Below are positions 19,562-29,020 of a stretch of 37,078 bases of DNA, piece by piece. Made by a program: the position numbers and the translations under genes. The stretch spans positions 1-37,078 of the forward strand of contig JAUVWP010000005.1 of assembly GCA_030604085.1 (NCBI GenBank), read 5' to 3'. Every line of letters begins with the position of its first letter. The stretch's first letter is position 1. This DNA comes from Methanosarcinales archaeon (GTDB lineage: Archaea > Halobacteriota > Methanosarcinia > Methanosarcinales > Methanogasteraceae). The notes under the pieces were generated by a model. That model was given only the letters and a program-made list of their open reading frames with translations, did not search any database and was not told the origin of the DNA.

Positions 19562-20305
19562 ATGGATTATGCAGAAATGTCAGATAAACTTGTAGACCTG
19601 TTAGGACTGAAGGGGAAGCCGGTAGCGGTTTCACTGATAAAGAGAGAGGAAGATATCCCGAAAGACTTGACCGAGGTCGAAAAACCTCGCCGGTACTGTC
19701 AGATGCTTCAGGATGCCAGACTCAAAGGCATCACAAGTCTTGCAACCGCAGACAACCACGCCTGTAAAGGCGGCGCAACAGCGATCGGGCTTATAGATTA
19801 CGGTCCGAACTTAAGGACTGGCGCGCTGTACCATTACAAACTGAACAAGGAGGTCTCGCTCGGCGTTGCCAAGCGTGTGGTCGATCAGATGCCAAGACCA
19901 GCACCCGGATCGACCGTCGCAACCGTGATCGCGCCGCTTGACAAGGCGCCGACCGACCCTGATGGCGCGAGACCTGACGTGATCGTGATCATGGCTGGCA
20001 TGCTCGCAGCACGAAGGATCGTTCAGGCAGTGATCTACCAGCACGGCGGACGGTTCAACGCAAACTTCGCGGGCATCCAATCGACATGCTCAGACGCCAC
20101 CGCATATCCATACATCTCAGGGGACGTGAACGTCTCGATCGGATGCGATGGCGCGGCAAAGAACGCGGGGCTTTCCGATGACGAACTCGTGGTCGGGATA
20201 CCTGCAGAACTGCTTGAAGAGATCACCGGAACACTCTCTGAGTGTGCGCCGGGATGGGACGACTGGCAGAAAGGGAACATCAGTTACGTAAGGAAGGACA
20301 TCTGA
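19562..20305 (+). CDS. DUF169 family protein
   Basis: MDYAEMSDKLVDLLGLKGKPVAVSLIKREEDIPKDL...; aggagg upstream of ATG 19562. Confidence 0.8.
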   Translation: MDYAEMSDKLVDLLGLKGKPVAVSLIKREEDIPKDLTEVEKPRRYCQMLQDARLKGITSLATADNHACKGGATAIGLIDYGPNLRTGALYHYKLNKEVSLGVAKRVVDQMPRPAPGSTVATVIAPLDKAPTDPDGARPDVIVIMAGMLAARRIVQAVIYQHGGRFNANFAGIQSTCSDATAYPYISGDVNVSIGCDGAAKNAGLSDDELVVGIPAELLEEITGTLSECAPGWDDWQKGNISYVRKDI

Positions 20306-20572
20306 ATCTGATAGCTCGGAGGCTGTCGCACCTTATGGCGCCGGCAGCCCTCCCGCTGTCAGGTACGTTTAACCGCGTCCCAAAACCTCGCATAAACTGA
20401 GCTATCCCTGAATGCGAAGTTCCCAACCGATCGTATCCGGGGATATCTCTTTATATGACCCTATCCAACTAAAAATCCGTTCTACTGCGGTTCTTTTCAT
20501 ATATAGATCAAAACCTGCCGCGCCAGAAAAGATTTAATAAATGCGGGCGCAATTCTGATCGGTGAACTACTA

Positions 20573-20752
20573 ATGAAACGGGAACTGATGGACATTCTTG
20601 CCTGCCCGATATGCAAGGGCGACCTCGAACTGAACGTGACCGAAGAGACCGATGAGATTATCACGGGCACGTTATATTGCGGGAAATGCGATGAATACTA
20701 TCCGATCGAGGATGGTATCCCAAACATGCTCCCACCAGACCTCCGTGAGTAA
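20573..20752 (+). CDS. Trm112-like zinc-ribbon protein, 59 aa (below the ORF-track cutoff)
   Basis: MKRELMDILACPICKGDLELNVTEETDEIITGTLYCGKCDEYYPIEDGIPNMLPPDLRE; two CxxC pairs and the Trm112 'Y(P)IxDGIPxMLP' signature. Confidence 0.9.
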   Translation: MKRELMDILACPICKGDLELNVTEETDEIITGTLYCGKCDEYYPIEDGIPNMLPPDLRE

Positions 20753-20753
20753 C

Positions 20754-21338
20754 ATGGATCAGCCAAAACAATCCTCACAGCAGATCGTCCTGAATCGAAC
20801 CCGATTCAATTCCATCGAATTCGAGACCAAACACGTTGAGTTGGTAATGCCCCGCGGCAGGGACGTTAAATTTCCGATTGAGATCAGCAACTATGGCGCG
20901 CCAACACAGATAAATCTGACTGCCAGCAACGAGATCGAGGATTGTGTCAGGTTCCTGCACAATGATTTTGCCGCGGTCGGCAAGACGGTCGTGGATGCGA
21001 TCGTGCATATCCAGACGCAGCGGCACGGAAGCATCGCTGTGACTGTAGGATATGGCGCGAATACAGACGGTTTCAACATCGACCTGATAGCAGAACCGTA
21101 TCAGGAGATCGCTACGGACCCAGGTCTCGCAGTTCCGGGAGAGGAGGCAAAGGGATACCGGGAAGTGTCGCAGATATCCACCCATCCGGCAGTGAAAGTG
21201 GTTGCCGCGCTCGCATTCATTCTCGTAATCTTAAAGCTCTTTACAGATATGGTGCCCGGGTACGTCGGCATAGCCTCAGCGATCCTGCTGCTGGTTATAC
21301 TCATTATGTACAAACTCTTCACAACTTCTTCGCAATGA
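20754..21338 (+). CDS. Uncharacterised protein with N-terminal beta domain and C-terminal TM helices
   Basis: ATG 20754 one nt after the Trm112-like stop; MDQPKQSSQQIVLNRTRFNSIEFETKHVELVMPRG...; two hydrophobic segments at the C-terminus. Confidence 0.75.
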   Translation: MDQPKQSSQQIVLNRTRFNSIEFETKHVELVMPRGRDVKFPIEISNYGAPTQINLTASNEIEDCVRFLHNDFAAVGKTVVDAIVHIQTQRHGSIAVTVGYGANTDGFNIDLIAEPYQEIATDPGLAVPGEEAKGYREVSQISTHPAVKVVAALAFILVILKLFTDMVPGYVGIASAILLLVILIMYKLFTTSSQ

Positions 21339-21945
21339 TCGCCTCTGCGATCTGGAAATCCTTGTACACCTGCATCTCGACATCCTGCTGCCGCATGTAT
21401 GGGAGCAGGTCGGCACCCTCGGCACGCCAGACCCATGCATAAAACCTGCTTAAAAAGTTAAAAACGTCGACCGGACCTTTGTTACTCTTCAAGTGGAGAA
21501 GACTGATCGTGCCGCTCTTTTTGAGAACCCTGAGTGCCTCAGAGACCGCAATCTCAGGTCCATCGATGGTGTCCATACCGCAGGTGCAGAATACCGCGTC
21601 GAACGTTTCATCACCGAAAGGCAGCGACTGGACCATCCCCTGCACGCGATGAAGATTCTTGTGCTTACTGTTTCTCAATCGATTGACTTTCAGTACATTT
21701 CTGGAGATGTCGATCCCGATAACCGTTCCGTTCTTGACCCATCTGGCAAGAAGTCCTGCGTTTCTTCCGGTGCCGCTTGTCAGATCGAGCACCATGCCGG
21801 AATCGCCAAGATTCGTAGCTTTTATCAATTTTTTCCGTGAATACTGCTTTGAACCGAGCCACAACACATCATCAAGATCGTACAGCAATGCGAGGCGATT
21901 ATACCGGTCTCTCGTCTTTCCAGTCTCTTCTAAATAATCAGACAT
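21319..21945 (-). CDS. Class I SAM-dependent methyltransferase (UbiE-like)
   Basis: 'GMVLDLTSGTGRNAGLLARWVKNGTVIGIDISRNVL', 'VQGMVQSLPFGDETFDAVFCTCGMDTI'. Confidence 0.88.
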   Translation of the reverse strand: MSDYLEETGKTRDRYNRLALLYDLDDVLWLGSKQYSRKKLIKATNLGDSGMVLDLTSGTGRNAGLLARWVKNGTVIGIDISRNVLKVNRLRNSKHKNLHRVQGMVQSLPFGDETFDAVFCTCGMDTIDGPEIAVSEALRVLKKSGTISLLHLKSNKGPVDVFNFLSRFYAWVWRAEGADLLPYMRQQDVEMQVYKDFQIAEAIIAKKL

Positions 21946-21954
21946 CTGTAAAAA

Positions 21955-22458
21955 TCACTTCCGAACAGCATATTCCATCTCTGAGATTCTCTCAGATAAC
22001 TTATCCACCAGTTCCTCATTATCCTGGTAAAACAGCTCATCTCCACAGACCGAGCAGATAAAATCAGTCTCGGATGCGATATCGAAGAGAAATCGCGCGC
22101 ATTTGTGTTCGCAGATGTAAAATACGCCATTTACCTCGAATTCTAGCCGCGCCTTCAGATTGTCAAGCAACCTCTCAAACTCAAGATCCATGCGGTTATC
22201 GATGTTCTCCGGATCGAGCGTCCAGTGGTATGTTAGCCAGCCAGTATCCGGGTTACGCTCCCGCCGATAGCCTGCAAGCCGGTTCTCATGCAGCTTAAAG
22301 AGAGTCTTCCGGATCACGTTTATATCCATCTCAATCTCTTCCGCGACGACCTCATCGACGACCTCTCCGGCAGGCAGTTTCTCGAGGATCTCTACGCCGT
22401 CCGCCCCAATGATCTTTACCAGATACTGGTGCACAACAGGGTCATCTATATCGATCAA
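21955..22458 (-). CDS. tfe: Transcription factor E (TFIIE-alpha homologue)
   Basis: N-terminal wHTH 'EILEKLPAGEVVDEVVAEEIEMDINVIRKTLFKLHENRLAGYRRERNPDTGWLTYHW' plus C-terminal zinc ribbon. Confidence 0.92.
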   Translation of the reverse strand: MIDIDDPVVHQYLVKIIGADGVEILEKLPAGEVVDEVVAEEIEMDINVIRKTLFKLHENRLAGYRRERNPDTGWLTYHWTLDPENIDNRMDLEFERLLDNLKARLEFEVNGVFYICEHKCARFLFDIASETDFICSVCGDELFYQDNEELVDKLSERISEMEYAVRK

Positions 22459-22527
22459 TCGATCACCGTCTCAACATTTCCGCTTTCTAATTTTTCTTTT
22501 GAGATTGGTATCATTCCCATACCTCTT

Positions 22528-23760
22528 TCACGCAAACATGCCTTCTGAATACCGATCTACCATGCCCTCGGGGTTCATTATGTGCTTGATCGCATCCTCG
22601 AAATCCTTCTGGTGTACCGCATCCTTTTCCTCGCGCACCGCACACATACCAGCTTTCATCGCGATCGCACGTAAAGTAGCGCCGTTTGCGTCCTCGGTAA
22701 GTGCCACAATGCGATCAAAATCAATATCGTCTGCAAGCCGCATCTTTTCCGTGTGGATGAGCAGGATCTTGACGCGTGCTTCACGATCCGGTATGGGCAC
22801 GTAGACCAGCCGGTCGAAACGTCCTGCGCGGATCAGCGCGGGATCGAGTATGTCCCACCGGTTAGTTGCTGCAAGGATGCAGACATCACCTCTCGAATTG
22901 AATCCATCCATCTCTGACAGGAGTTGCATAAGCGTGCGCTGGACCTCTCTTCCGCCGGAACTGGCATCATCGAGACGTACCGCTCCAATCGAGTCCAGTT
23001 CGTCGATGAATATGATCGCGGGCGCTTTTTTCCGCGCCATCTCGAATACGTCACGCACCATACGCGCGCCCTCACCGATGTACTTCTGAACGAGTTCCGA
23101 ACCGACCACACGGATGAATATAGCCTCCGTCCGGGTGGCAACCGCTTTTGCAAGAAGGGTCTTTCCCGTGCCAGGCGGACCGAACAGTAAAACGCCTTTC
23201 GGCGGATCGATGCCGATGCGTTCGAATATCTCAGGTTTGGTGAGTGCAAATTCCACAGCACCCCTGAGCACCTCAATCTGCTTATCAAGACCCCCGATCT
23301 GGTCGTAATCGATGTCAGGCGATTCTATGACCTCCATTGCCTGCACCAAGGGGTCTTCTGATCTGGGGATGACCGCAACGATCGACAGATGCTCTTTATT
23401 AAGCGCAACCTGCACACCGGGCTTGAGATCGCCATCTTTGATGAACTGGGAACTCCCTACGATGAATTCGGGACCTGTGCTCGATCGCACAATCGATTTA
23501 CCCTCCTCAAGAATGTTTACGAGCGTTCCGACCAGCTGCGGTGTTGTTTTTAGTTTATCAAGTTCACTCCGCAGTTTCCTGAGCTCGCGCTCGTACTTCA
23601 ATCGCTGGTCTTCAGCAAGCTGCTTTTCAGTCTCGACCTTCTGATACTGCTTCTCGAGCAGGTTATTTTTCAATTCGAGTTGCTGCATGCGGTCCGCGAC
23701 ATACTTGGAGAACTCTGTTGAGTCCATATCCGCATCAACGTCCATTTCCAGATCCATCAT
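22528..23760 (-). CDS. pan: Proteasome-activating nucleotidase (PAN)
   Basis: N-terminal coiled coil, AAA '[15 protein letters not shown]', '[12 protein letters not shown]'; true start MMDLEMD at 23760 rather than 24027. Confidence 0.93.
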   Translation of the reverse strand: MMDLEMDVDADMDSTEFSKYVADRMQQLELKNNLLEKQYQKVETEKQLAEDQRLKYERELRKLRSELDKLKTTPQLVGTLVNILEEGKSIVRSSTGPEFIVGSSQFIKDGDLKPGVQVALNKEHLSIVAVIPRSEDPLVQAMEVIESPDIDYDQIGGLDKQIEVLRGAVEFALTKPEIFERIGIDPPKGVLLFGPPGTGKTLLAKAVATRTEAIFIRVVGSELVQKYIGEGARMVRDVFEMARKKAPAIIFIDELDSIGAVRLDDASSGGREVQRTLMQLLSEMDGFNSRGDVCILAATNRWDILDPALIRAGRFDRLVYVPIPDREARVKILLIHTEKMRLADDIDFDRIVALTEDANGATLRAIAMKAGMCAVREEKDAVHQKDFEDAIKHIMNPEGMVDRYSEGMFA

Positions 23761-23821
23761 AAGACTGAATATCCTGACAATACATAAACCTTTATGGACG
23801 ATGGGATGATACGCTATTCCT

Positions 23822-24280
23822 ATGCAATGCGAAATATGCGGAAGCAACATCCGCGGAAAAGCGCATCGGGTGATCCTCGAGGGTACTGAGTTAAACGTCT
23901 GTGACGCTTGTGCAAAATACGGGCACGAGGTCAAGGAGGTCCCAAAAGCCACTGCCACTGGAATTGGAAGAACGCCAGCAGGGAAGGTGGGTAAGGTGCC
24001 GGCAGGTAGGGTTCCAGCAGGCATCACGTTTCGTACCGGGTCGCGGAGGCGCCCGGATATGTTCGATCAGATGACCGACGAACTGCTGTCCGATTATGGC
24101 TTTGCGATCAGGCGCGCTCGTGAGGCGCGTGGCATGTCACAGGAAGAACTGGCACTTGCGATAAAGGAGAAAGCGTCGCTCCTCAAGAAGTTAGAGCGCG
24201 AAGACTTAAGACCCGAAGATAGCGTTCGCAAGAAACTCGAGCGCGTGCTTGGAATCTCGCTTACTGAGACGATTGAGTAG
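23822..24280 (+). CDS. Archaeal multiprotein bridging factor 1 (zinc ribbon + HTH)
   Basis: [34 protein letters not shown]...; '[32 protein letters not shown]'. Confidence 0.92.
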   Translation: MQCEICGSNIRGKAHRVILEGTELNVCDACAKYGHEVKEVPKATATGIGRTPAGKVGKVPAGRVPAGITFRTGSRRRPDMFDQMTDELLSDYGFAIRRAREARGMSQEELALAIKEKASLLKKLEREDLRPEDSVRKKLERVLGISLTETIE

Positions 24281-26018
24281 TAGCAGCCGAAAAGCCGTGC
24301 CGGATCATCGCACGAAGCGTCTCTGCAAGTTCCCCAATCGGCATCCGGATCTGCGCCATGCTGTCACGATCGCGGATAGTCACGGTATCGTCGTCCAGAG
24401 TCTCATAATCGATCGTTACTGAAAAAGGCGTTCCGATCTCATCGTTTCTGCGGTATCTCCGCCCGATCGTCCCGGAATCGTCATAACTCACGAAAACCCC
24501 GTTTTCCCGAAGCGTCTCTGCGATCGCAAGCGAAGGTGTGATCAATTCATCCCGCGTGAGAAGCGGAAGTACCGCAACCTGCACAGGCGCAACCTCTGCC
24601 GGAAGATGAAGCACGTTTCGGGTAACGCCAGCCACAAGTTCCTCGGAAAACGAGTGTTCGAGCGCGGCATAGATGATCCGGTCGATGCCGAACGACGGCT
24701 CGATCACATGCGGAATGACCCGCTCGCCGCGAACCTCCTCGATTATGGTCTCGTATTCGACCAGATCCCGCGGAATCGGAACGATCTCGCCATCGATCTC
24801 GATTTTGATCTCGTCGCCCCTGAGATCCTCTTCCCCCAAACCAATGAGCGCTGCAAGAACCTTGCCTGCATTTCCTTTGTAGAGCGGACCTATCACACTC
24901 ATATCCGGCTTCACCGCGATCCGTTCGACCTGTTTTGGGGTGTCGTACTCGATAAGAACAGAAAGATCCTTCTTTGAGTGCTCCGCGTGTGATGACAGGT
25001 CGTAGTCGGTGCGGTCAGCGATCCCGACGATCTCGACCCAGCCGAACCGGTCGGTCAGAACCTCGGCATCCCAGCAATCGACAGCATAGTGCGCCATCTC
25101 GTCTGGCTGGTGCTGCCTGAACCGCAGGCGCGCAGGATCGATGCCCACCCGCACCAGGAAAAGGTGTGTGAGCACGAGATGGTAAGCGAGAAACTCGTGC
25201 GCAACGATTGCACGGTCCACCGCGTCCCTCGCGGTCAGTTCGATGATGCCGCCATCATCTTCGTGTGCAGGGTGCGAGACGCGCTGATGGGGGGCAGGGT
25301 AATACCGGAGAACCATATCCTCGATCATGGAGAATTTCGGATGATTTTTTTCAGTTGGGTTGATGAAAATTTCTGCCTCTGCTTGCGTAAATTCCCTGAG
25401 CCGGATAACGCCCTGACGCGGAGAAATCTCATTTAGGTATGCATATCCGATCTGCGTCACTCCAAACGGGAGTTTCTCCCGATAAAACCTGAAAAGATGC
25501 TCAAAATCAACAAACATTCCCTGAGCAGTCTCTGGCCTGAGATAGCCGACACGCTCTGCACCTGGTCCGATCGTTGTCTTAAACATCAGATTAAAACTGG
25601 AAACATCCCCGAATGTCCCGATGCCACCGCATTGCGGGCATTTTATGCCGTGTTCATCGATCAACCGCTTGATCTCTGATGCAGGCAGTGCATCCGGAGT
25701 CTCGACGATGCCTTCGATCAGGTGATCCGCACGGAATGAATGATCGCACTTGGAACAGACGACCATCGGGTCTGAGAATCCTCTGGTGTGCCCGGACGCA
25801 TCGAAGATCGCCGCAATCCCGATGGTCGGGGTCTCGATCTCGTAGAAACCCTCCTCGATCACGTACATCTTCCGCCAGATATCCTCGATCCTGCGCTTCA
25901 GCATCGCGCCAAGAGGTCCGTAATCGTAAAAACCTGCGGTTCCGCCGTACAGTTCGAAGGAGTTCCAGAGGAAACCTCTGCGCTTTGCCAGTCCGATTAT
26001 CTTCTCGTATTTGTCCAT
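24261..26018 (-). CDS. glyS: Glycyl-tRNA synthetase (class II, alpha2 type)
   Basis: MDKYEKIIGLAKRRGFLWNSFELYGGTAGFYDYGPLGAMLKRRIEDIW; 'YLRPETAQGMFVDFEHLFRFYREKLPFGVTQIG'; start 26018. Confidence 0.95.
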   Translation of the reverse strand: MDKYEKIIGLAKRRGFLWNSFELYGGTAGFYDYGPLGAMLKRRIEDIWRKMYVIEEGFYEIETPTIGIAAIFDASGHTRGFSDPMVVCSKCDHSFRADHLIEGIVETPDALPASEIKRLIDEHGIKCPQCGGIGTFGDVSSFNLMFKTTIGPGAERVGYLRPETAQGMFVDFEHLFRFYREKLPFGVTQIGYAYLNEISPRQGVIRLREFTQAEAEIFINPTEKNHPKFSMIEDMVLRYYPAPHQRVSHPAHEDDGGIIELTARDAVDRAIVAHEFLAYHLVLTHLFLVRVGIDPARLRFRQHQPDEMAHYAVDCWDAEVLTDRFGWVEIVGIADRTDYDLSSHAEHSKKDLSVLIEYDTPKQVERIAVKPDMSVIGPLYKGNAGKVLAALIGLGEEDLRGDEIKIEIDGEIVPIPRDLVEYETIIEEVRGERVIPHVIEPSFGIDRIIYAALEHSFSEELVAGVTRNVLHLPAEVAPVQVAVLPLLTRDELITPSLAIAETLRENGVFVSYDDSGTIGRRYRRNDEIGTPFSVTIDYETLDDDTVTIRDRDSMAQIRMPIGELAETLRAMIRHGFSAATTQSSQ

Positions 26019-26136
26019 AGTTTGATGTGGTGACACCCTGATCAACTCGCTATTGTGGATATTAATTCTTTAACGCTCCCGCCTCATAGTTCCCTATGTT
26101 CCAGAGTTCGAAGGATCGGGCAGGATTGGCATATTT

Positions 26137-26493
26137 TTAACAGGCATCTTCCGCCTCCAGATCCCTTCTCACTTCCAGCATCTTCGTCTTCAACTCCGGG
26201 ATCTCAACCTGAGCCACCTTCCATGTTATTTCCAGATCAAGCCCCAGATAATCGTGAACCAGTATATCCCTCATTCCGGCGATACGCTTCCACGGAATCT
26301 CCGGATACATATCTTTTACCTCTGGAGAAATATTCTTCACAGCCTCACCGATAAGCTCAACTCTCCTGATAATGGCATCCTGCTGTTGCGTGGAGTTTAA
26401 AAATTCTGTTTCCGTTAGCCCCTTTAAATACTCTTCAATCAGCTCGATACACTCCAAAATAAATGATACGTGTATTCTTGGATCCTTTTTCAT
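26137..26493 (-). CDS. hepT: HepT-like HEPN toxin ribonuclease (DUF86)
   Basis: 118 aa with intact Rx4HxY motif 'RDILVHDY'; ATGA overlap with mntA. Confidence 0.9.
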   Translation of the reverse strand: MKKDPRIHVSFILECIELIEEYLKGLTETEFLNSTQQQDAIIRRVELIGEAVKNISPEVKDMYPEIPWKRIAGMRDILVHDYLGLDLEITWKVAQVEIPELKTKMLEVRRDLEAEDAC

Positions 26494-26771
26494 AATATTG
26501 CCACCTCTTCACTCAATATTCGTTCTTTAAGAAGTGGGTAGAGCGAATTATAAGTTAGAACATCAACTTCGTTCCCTAACCCTCCCTCCAATTCTATTTT
26601 AAGTCCTGCGAGGTCCAACAGACTTGCGCCCTTCGGCAGTTCCACCAGAATATCCACATCACTGCCCGCGCCCGCATCCCCTCTTGCCACCGATCCAAAA
26701 ACCCCTGCTCTTGCTACACCATATTTTTTGAGTATCGGCACGGCTTTCTTCTTAATCTCCTCTACATTCAT
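26490..26771 (-). CDS. mntA: MntA-like minimal nucleotidyltransferase antitoxin
   Basis: 93 aa; intact GSx10DxD motif 'GSVARGDAGAGSDVD'. Confidence 0.9.
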   Translation of the reverse strand: MNVEEIKKKAVPILKKYGVARAGVFGSVARGDAGAGSDVDILVELPKGASLLDLAGLKIELEGGLGNEVDVLTYNSLYPLLKERILSEEVAIL

Positions 26772-26776
26772 CTTCG

Positions 26777-27565
26777 TTAGCTCCCTAAATCCGGTGTCGT
26801 GACTTCAGATAAATACACGCGCTCACCCCCAACCAGCCCCCGCACCATCACGCCCCCTTCCTCAGACGCAAAGATCGGCAGGTCCCAGTTCTGAGCTATT
26901 CTCTTCCGGTTCACGACCACCTCAATATCGCGCACCGGATCATAGCCCGGCTTCGCATATTCCTCCCAGTACACCAGAACACCCCGCCTCTGCCAGAGAG
27001 GTACCTTGTCGAGGTTGATCCCGTGCTGAAAGCACAGTTCGTGGATATCGGACGCTCGCAAACCCCGCATCCTCGATGCGGCATCCTTTCCTGATAAGCC
27101 ATCCGAACGGAGCGTGTAATACCCGTAACCATTGATGCAATTCCGCCACGCCTCTGCCTGCCGCCAGACCAGATATTCGATGATCTGCTCAGGATGCAGC
27201 GGTATCACTCTCCCGTCGAATGCGATAGGAGATATCTTGAGGGACCGGGTAAGCGCGCTTGATATGGAACTCGGCACGACCGAGACGAGTTTCTCGATCC
27301 TGCCATCAAACGGCAGTGCGTCTCTGAAAAGGATGTTAATCTCGTCTGAAAAGGTGTACGCAACTACCGGATAGAGCCCGCTTTGCTGGAAGAATGATTC
27401 TGTTGCATCTGCCATCGCGGATGCAAAACGGTGATCGAACGGCTTCTCAAACCGGTGTTTTCGGAGGAGATTCTTGAAGCTTCTCCCATCTACCCTGATG
27501 ACAATCGGCGGAGTTGCTCTCAGGTCAGCATATATCTCGTGATCCTCGAAATCACTCACTCTCAT
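26777..27565 (-). CDS. thg1: Thg1-like 3'-5' tRNA polymerase / tRNA(His) guanylyltransferase
   Basis: 'PPIVIRVDGRSFKNLLRKHRFEKPFDHRFASAM', 'VVAYTFSDEINILF', 'RQAEAWRNCINGYGYYTL'. Confidence 0.93.
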   Translation of the reverse strand: MRVSDFEDHEIYADLRATPPIVIRVDGRSFKNLLRKHRFEKPFDHRFASAMADATESFFQQSGLYPVVAYTFSDEINILFRDALPFDGRIEKLVSVVPSSISSALTRSLKISPIAFDGRVIPLHPEQIIEYLVWRQAEAWRNCINGYGYYTLRSDGLSGKDAASRMRGLRASDIHELCFQHGINLDKVPLWQRRGVLVYWEEYAKPGYDPVRDIEVVVNRKRIAQNWDLPIFASEEGGVMVRGLVGGERVYLSEVTTPDLGS

Positions 27566-27809
27566 CCTTCTTTGCCAGTCGATTGACCTGTTTCACGAGG
27601 ACGATATCGCCAATCGCAAGCACCCACCGATACGGCAGGATAACCCCTTCCCGGCTCACATCGAACAGTTCTTGATTGACTTTGGTGAGCGCAAGACCTG
27701 TTACCAGCCTATCAGCCGTCTCGATTACGACATCGTTCACATTTCCTACATACAATCCCTTGTCAGTGTATACGTTGAGCCCGAATAGTGATGTCAGTTC
27801 TGCGTGCAT
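27552..27809 (-). CDS. PRC-barrel domain protein
   Basis: MHAELTSLFGLNVYTDKGLYVGNVNDVVIETADRLVTGLAL...VILPYRWVLAIGDIVLV; overlaps thg1 by 14 nt. Confidence 0.88.
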   Translation of the reverse strand: MHAELTSLFGLNVYTDKGLYVGNVNDVVIETADRLVTGLALTKVNQELFDVSREGVILPYRWVLAIGDIVLVKQVNRLAKKDESE

Positions 27810-27852
27810 TCAATCCCTCCCTATAGTGTTATAGTATGTGGTAGAATGAACT

Positions 27853-27870
27853 AAAAGGATATATACTTTT
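27853..27870. promoter_or_regulatory. Near-palindromic bidirectional TATA element
   Basis: aaaaggatatatactttt lies between divergent ATGs, 43 nt from each. Confidence 0.5.
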
Positions 27871-27913
27871 GCGTGATACGGACAATTAATAGAGACAAAG
27901 ACTTGGAACAATC

Positions 27914-29020
27914 ATGAAAACATCGATCCAGATAGGGAAGGTTATGGGGATACCGATCAAGATTCATATCTCTTTCTTGCTGGTTCTCGTACTATTTCCG
28001 GTCGTCTTCTCAAGCGATGCTGAATTCGGATTCGCTGATGTTGCGTCTGCCCCGCTAAGATATGCGCTCGCGCTGACCCTGACCATCCTCCTATTCTCCT
28101 GCGTGCTGCTGCACGAACTCGGCCACTCGTGGGTTGCGATGAGATATGGGATCGGGATTCGCAGCATCACGTTGATCCTTCTCGGCGGCATCGCAGCGAT
28201 GGAGGAAGTCCCGCGCGATCCGCGTGCCGAGATGCGGATCTCGATAGCAGGTCCTCTGGTATCACTCACGATAGGGGTCTTATGTTATCTGGCGTACCTC
28301 GGACTTGGTATCTACGACATAGTGCAGATCTCCACGATTTCATATATTTCCCGTTTTTTGTGGTCGATTTCATATATTAACATCATATTATTTGTTTTCA
28401 ACCTGATTCCAGCGTTTCCGATGGATGGCGGGCGTGTGCTCAGGGCATGGTACGCAGGAAGGATGCCATATCTTCGGGCAACGAGAAAGGCTGTGCATAT
28501 CGGGAAGATGTTTGCTATTGTGATGGGCGTATTGGGATTGTTTGCCTCCATCTGGCTCATCCTGATCGCTTTCTTCATCTATATCGGCGCATCAGAGGAA
28601 GAGAAGTACGCAGAGGTATCGGTAACGCTTGAGGGCATCAGTGTGATGGACCTCATGACCCGCGAGATCGCGTATGTGCAGGATAACCTGACCATCTCAG
28701 AACTTCTGAGGTTGATGTTTGAGAAGAAACATCTCGGATACCCTGTCGTCGATCAATTTACCGGAAAGATCGTCGGAATCGTGACGTTTACCGATATAAG
28801 GAGCGTTCCGATGAGCGAGCATGGCAACGTGCTGGTGCGGGATGTGATGAAGAATGTTATCTTCATTCCGGAGGATGCCGATGCCATGGACGCGCTTAAG
28901 AGTATGTCCACAGAAAACGTCGGGCAGTTGCTGGTGCAGGATAAGGGGTCGATCACCGGCATTGTGTCCAGAACCGATCTTACAAGATCGATCGAGGTGC
29001 TTGGTTACCATGAGCGATAA
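27914..29020 (+). CDS. Site-2 protease-family (M50) metalloprotease with CBS pair
   Basis: 'LLHELGHSWVAMRYGIG', 'NLIPAFPMDGGRVLRAW'; C-terminal CBS repeats. Confidence 0.92.
   Translation: MKTSIQIGKVMGIPIKIHISFLLVLVLFPVVFSSDAEFGFADVASAPLRYALALTLTILLFSCVLLHELGHSWVAMRYGIGIRSITLILLGGIAAMEEVPRDPRAEMRISIAGPLVSLTIGVLCYLAYLGLGIYDIVQISTISYISRFLWSISYINIILFVFNLIPAFPMDGGRVLRAWYAGRMPYLRATRKAVHIGKMFAIVMGVLGLFASIWLILIAFFIYIGASEEEKYAEVSVTLEGISVMDLMTREIAYVQDNLTISELLRLMFEKKHLGYPVVDQFTGKIVGIVTFTDIRSVPMSEHGNVLVRDVMKNVIFIPEDADAMDALKSMSTENVGQLLVQDKGSITGIVSRTDLTRSIEVLGYHER

Noticed and set aside
26777-27565. Pyrrolysine (in-frame UAG) in thg1, as reported in some Methanosarcina
   Set aside because: The reading frame is continuous with no internal TAG; the stop is TAA.
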